The translations under genes and the position numbers were made by a program. This document shows positions 15,601-16,666 of a stretch of 16,666 nucleotides of DNA, in pieces. The notes below the pieces were generated by a model. It saw only the letters and a program-made list of their open reading frames with translations, had not been told where the DNA came from and did no database searches. The DNA lies in assembly GCA_964637655.1 (NCBI GenBank), contig CAZWUZ010000043.1, positions 1 to 16,666 on the forward strand. Direction: 5' to 3'. The stretch's first letter is position 1, and each line of letters starts with the position of its first letter. The stretch comes from CAZWUZ01 sp964637655 [NCBI: uncultured bacterium] (GTDB lineage: Bacteria > DAOPZR01).

Positions 15601-15788
15601 GTCTGCTGCACTTCCGTGTCGGTTATTCCCCGTTCCGCATTCAGCGCGCGGATATGCCGGCCCAGCGTCCCCGTCAGCAGAGGATCTTCGTAACTCTCCC
15701 GCGCCAGTTCATCCGCCGGGCAGAACTTCCACCCCCGCGCGATCAGCAACTCGATCAAATGGTCTTCTACCAATGTCTTTTCCGTCAT
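12642..15788 (-). CDS. hsdR: Type I restriction endonuclease subunit R
   Basis: 1048 residues from ATG 15788 (MTEKTLVEDHLIELL); the frame back to 15824 is made of leader repeats and is rejected. The N-terminal nuclease has ADIVLFINGIPLVIIECKNP, giving PD-(D/E)XK residues D132, E146 and K148. The SF2 translocase follows: HWQGSGKT (321-328), LIDEGHRTQYG with DEGH at 438-441, FTGTPIAKRG, then LLIVTDMLLTGFDVPVLQTLYLDKPL and LLQAMARTNRPY. The C-terminal helical part would dock on HsdM. HsdR cuts DNA after ATP-driven translocation when the HsdMS complex finds unmodified sites. Residues about 197-247 contain an in-frame 42-residue insertion/duplication between the nuclease and motor domains (QDKVRIERW occurs twice). 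No frameshift or missing motif is seen, so the gene looks intact. hsdM and hsdS are not visible and should lie upstream, beyond the right edge. Confidence 0.95.
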   Translation of the reverse strand: MTEKTLVEDHLIELLIARGWKFCPADELARESYEDPLLTGTLGRHIRALNAERGITDTEVQQTLNELRVRGTGPDGNRQILDFLKRGVPVKFEKERVVKFVQLLDHSDAARNECIVSRQVIFQSGDREIRADIVLFINGIPLVIIECKNPVSISGSWYQAYTDIKKYEQKVPELFKYVQLGVAAEHETRYFPIEPWQDKVRIERWREAQVKASRGTDLSPSPLPSPAASSERGGKNLGQDKVRIERWCEDELPPLAAQAAMLAPAMLLELVRSFVMTRVTREGHTKVVARYMQYRAVNKIVARARAYAQGSDERNKGLIWHWQGSGKTLTMLFAADKLALTPELENPTVLFVVDRRELEEQLQLELAALGLTLHAITSVAELRAAVAHDGYCGRRGLLVTLVHKFRPVELEELAAELERREWGGNTIRTRRNVIVLIDEGHRTQYGTLAATMRRLLPAAAWFAFTGTPIAKRGRDTWQEFSYPPDELYFDRYFISESLRDGFTKKIARLPRLEKEVHLDRGLLESFLTAEEEELPDEVREEVREAVRERLTTIKAVMKHPDRLKKIADDVRGHFVEAVDNRFKAMLVAVDREACVFYKRELDKHLPAGTSEIVMTYTAKDKPEIAAYSEELRGRHPGRDFDEINRDIIDRFRNEDQPRLLIVTDMLLTGFDVPVLQTLYLDKPLKEHRLLQAMARTNRPYGDLKEMGLVVDYVGVLRDFTKALGMYGERELLKLAVIEPAAVADEFNDELKALLHLLHEVPTRDYTRASIIGAIEVLTAREEAGEEFIERYKKARRLFELLGAAPLKAERISDYRWLSAVYVYYRKEVLNSRDGSEEYIERHFTRTLEHIYRTTEIAELNRSLPQLVFDEQYLERLYAKVPEVTERAANIVFTLNRFVLVDKEQGGILLTIADKVEDILQRWRDKHKDYERICRDGAAVVNEVQRLQERQRQLGFTDLEYAILLLLERRLSAKPELIADARTLVQAMRAEMFSGWALQPTARKKIERELRSHLRKAMPRYGITYETMDAIFGELRDAVLRYGDGPHDR
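15048..15202 (-). repeat. 126-bp in-frame insertion in hsdR bounded by 29-bp direct repeats
   Basis: The 29-bp stretches at 15048-15076 and 15174-15202 differ at only two positions and both encode QDKVRIERW in the hsdR frame. They are 126 bp apart, exactly 42 codons. The DNA between them holds a palindrome and a C/T-rich coding tract giving SPSPLPSPA, a peptide typical of translated dispersed intergenic repeats. The arrangement looks like insertion of a small repetitive element with duplication of flanking coding sequence. Confidence 0.75.
15090..15119. repeat. REP-like palindrome inside hsdR
   Basis: Arms of 14 bases (15090-15103 and 15106-15119) around a TT centre pair with a single mismatch at 15097/15112, which is a T:G wobble on one strand. 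The right arm GCAGCGGGAGAGGG is followed by CAGGGGTGAGGG, together the hallmark of a dispersed palindromic element often seen between genes in proteobacterial genomes. Finding it within a coding sequence is unusual. Confidence 0.6.
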
Positions 15789-15803
15789 AGTCCCATTTAT
15801 CCC

Positions 15804-15847
15804 TATTACCACATTTATTACCACATTCAGCGAGTTATTACCACATT
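15804..15847. repeat. Three perfect 12-bp direct repeats in the hsdR leader
   Basis: TATTACCACATT occurs identically at 15804-15815, 15816-15827 and 15836-15847; the first two are head-to-tail and the third is displaced by 8 bp. On the transcribed strand each unit reads AATGTGGTAATA, so each carries ATG-TGG-TAA, a two-codon mini-ORF. They end 16 bases before the hsdR start and could be protein binding sites, translational control elements or a minisatellite. Confidence 0.75.
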
Positions 15848-15855
15848 CCCGATAA

Positions 15856-15893
15856 TACCCTATTTAGTACCCTATTTAGCCAGTTAGTACCCT
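15856..15893. repeat. Second repeat family in the hsdR leader
   Basis: TACCCTATTTAG is present twice in tandem (15856-15867, 15868-15879) and the core TAGTACCCT recurs at 15886-15893/15885. On the minus strand the units read CTAAATAGGGTA. The leftmost unit abuts TATTAT (15857-15852), a possible -10 box for hsdR, though no convincing -35 is seen. Two adjacent repeat families in a 114-bp gap suggest an operator region. Confidence 0.6.
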
Positions 15894-15902
15894 GACGCAA
15901 AT

Positions 15903-16592
15903 CTAATCGTTTCCAGCTTTGCCACTGCAATGGCTGCATCCCTTATAATAACTGCTTTCCATATTGCCAGTATTTGGTTCATTACACCATTCACATCTTT
16001 TCAGTTCTAAGAAAACACCATAGCATTTTGCACACAGGTAATAATCATCTTCAATACGCACAACTGTATGATGGCCGTCACATTCGTTACAATTCCCCGA
16101 TTCCCAAGAACAATCTCCGTCTCTAGCAGATTCAAACCGCTTATGTTCGTTAAGACCCTCCAGATATGCCACTAAATCTTCTGTTGATAAATCCTGATTA
16201 CAAGAGCCACATTTTACACATCCGTCATTTTGTTCACGGAATATCACCTCCGTACCACATTTATGGCATATCGCGATCACTTTTCTTTCGGTGCGCTTAC
16301 AAACCAAGCACTCAGCATCATCAATCAAGTCACCTGTTCTGTAGCTTTCTTGAGAAAGAAATCCGCAAGATGGACATATTGTATAAATATTTCCTTGTAT
16401 CTGTCGTCTCGAGATTTCCTCACTAAGATCATCAAATTTGATTTGCAAGAAAGTATGATGCTGTCGTAATTCGTAATCAATACTTTCGATCCTCCCCTCC
16501 CATAATTTAAATGTATTTTTCCAGCGTCCACGTAGTATACAATGCAATAAGTACCAAGCATTCAACTGTTGTGCCGCTATCGACTGAAGCAG
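15903..16592 (-). CDS. Uncharacterised protein with four Cys-pair zinc ribbons, upstream of hsdR
   Basis: The frame ends at a TAG (15905-15903) and is open back to 16659, with no ATG or GTG near the start. I place the start at a CTG (16592) because a perfect AAGGAG lies five bases before it; TTG at 16565 (220 residues) is the conventional alternative. The N-terminal quarter is helical and basic/aromatic (LNAWYLLHCILRGRWKNTFK). Counting from the TTG start, Cys pairs fall at 64/67-86/89, 100/103-116/119, 159/162-178/181 and 191/194-210/213, so four zinc ribbons are predicted, plus C122 and C152. I recognise no family. Base composition is much lower in GC than the core genes, and the location upstream of hsdR suggests a cargo or regulator of the restriction locus. 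An intracellular, nucleic-acid-binding protein is plausible but unproven. Confidence 0.7.
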   Translation of the reverse strand: MLQSIAAQQLNAWYLLHCILRGRWKNTFKLWEGRIESIDYELRQHHTFLQIKFDDLSEEISRRQIQGNIYTICPSCGFLSQESYRTGDLIDDAECLVCKRTERKVIAICHKCGTEVIFREQNDGCVKCGSCNQDLSTEDLVAYLEGLNEHKRFESARDGDCSWESGNCNECDGHHTVVRIEDDYYLCAKCYGVFLELKRCEWCNEPNTGNMESSYYKGCSHCSGKAGND

Positions 16593-16597
16593 TTTAT

Positions 16598-16603
16598 CTC
16601 CTT
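16598..16603 (-). promoter_or_regulatory. Shine-Dalgarno site deciding the zinc-ribbon gene start
   Basis: AAGGAG on the minus strand, followed after ATAAA by CTG in the frame of the zinc-ribbon protein. No ATG, GTG or TTG lies at proper distance in that frame, which is why a CTG start is proposed. Confidence 0.45.
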
Positions 16604-16642
16604 GAGTAACATACTTGAGAGTGCCGAGTTCTCGGTCACTTT

Positions 16643-16666
16643 TTAGCCTTCCCGGTTTTCAGCTTT
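16643..16666 (-). CDS. Possible 3' end of an upstream gene
   Basis: At the right edge one minus-strand frame reads KAENREG followed by TAA (16645-16643). The charged tail and the ribosome site that follows about 40 bases later are consistent with the end of a preceding gene in the operon, perhaps hsdS or hsdM, but seven codons cannot prove it. Confidence 0.25.
   Translation of the reverse strand, partial: KAENREG

Noticed and set aside
15789-15824. Extension of HsdR to a GTG at 15824
   Set aside because: Those codons come entirely from the leader repeats (VINVVI pattern), and the HsdR family starts at MTEK.
15789-15902. CRISPR array
   Set aside because: The 12-bp repeats are too short, too close together and lack unique spacers of 30 bases or so.
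16620-16644. Hairpin followed by five Ts on the plus strand, terminator-like
   Set aside because: The stem needs a bulge and has a two-base loop, and no plus-strand gene is seen that it could terminate.
1-16666. tRNA, rRNA or transposase genes
   Set aside because: No cloverleaf, rRNA segment, transposase motif or integrase could be found on either strand.

Overview
The window is a densely packed bacterial chromosome segment in which every supportable gene is on the minus strand. Many neighbours share stop/start codons (TGATG, TAATG, ATGA). From 1 to about 12,120 the DNA is GC-rich. From about 12,120 to the right edge GC falls visibly, most strongly after 15,789. Two lipoprotein signal sequences, a BepA/M48-like metalloprotease and WecA-type lipid-sugar genes suggest a Gram-negative (diderm) organism. 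A PVC-type lineage is only a guess; no rRNA or other marker here fixes the taxon.

In transcription order (right to left), the right part (12.1-16.7 kb) is a defence-type segment. It holds a protein with four Cys-pair zinc ribbons (15903-16592), a repeat-rich leader (15804-15893), a type I restriction subunit HsdR (12642-15788) and an overlapping YgjP/SprT-like metallopeptidase (12116-12652). HsdM and HsdS are not in view and would have to lie beyond the right edge. hsdR carries an in-frame 126-bp insertion/duplication containing a palindromic element.

The central part (5.0-12.1 kb) is core housekeeping: recG, a 59-residue membrane protein, a TPR-containing M48 lipoprotein, then rpmF-plsX-fabG-acpP-rnc. 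This is the familiar L32/fatty-acid/RNase III cluster, but without fabH and fabD between plsX and fabG. Two sigma70-like promoters can be read, before the M48 gene and before rpmF. Each has its -35 box overlapping or directly abutting the stop codon of the preceding gene. A 12-bp-arm perfect palindrome lies between acpP and rnc.

The left part (1-5.0 kb) contains a small lipoprotein, a stand-alone MutS2-C-terminus-like Smr protein, and a lipid-linked sugar module: UDP-N-acetylhexosamine dehydrogenase, WecA/TagO-type phospho-sugar transferase, DPPR-synthase-like UbiA transferase, and a flippase-like membrane protein cut by the window edge. Together these suggest synthesis of a polyprenyl-phosphate-linked uronic-acid and/or pentose glycan for the envelope.
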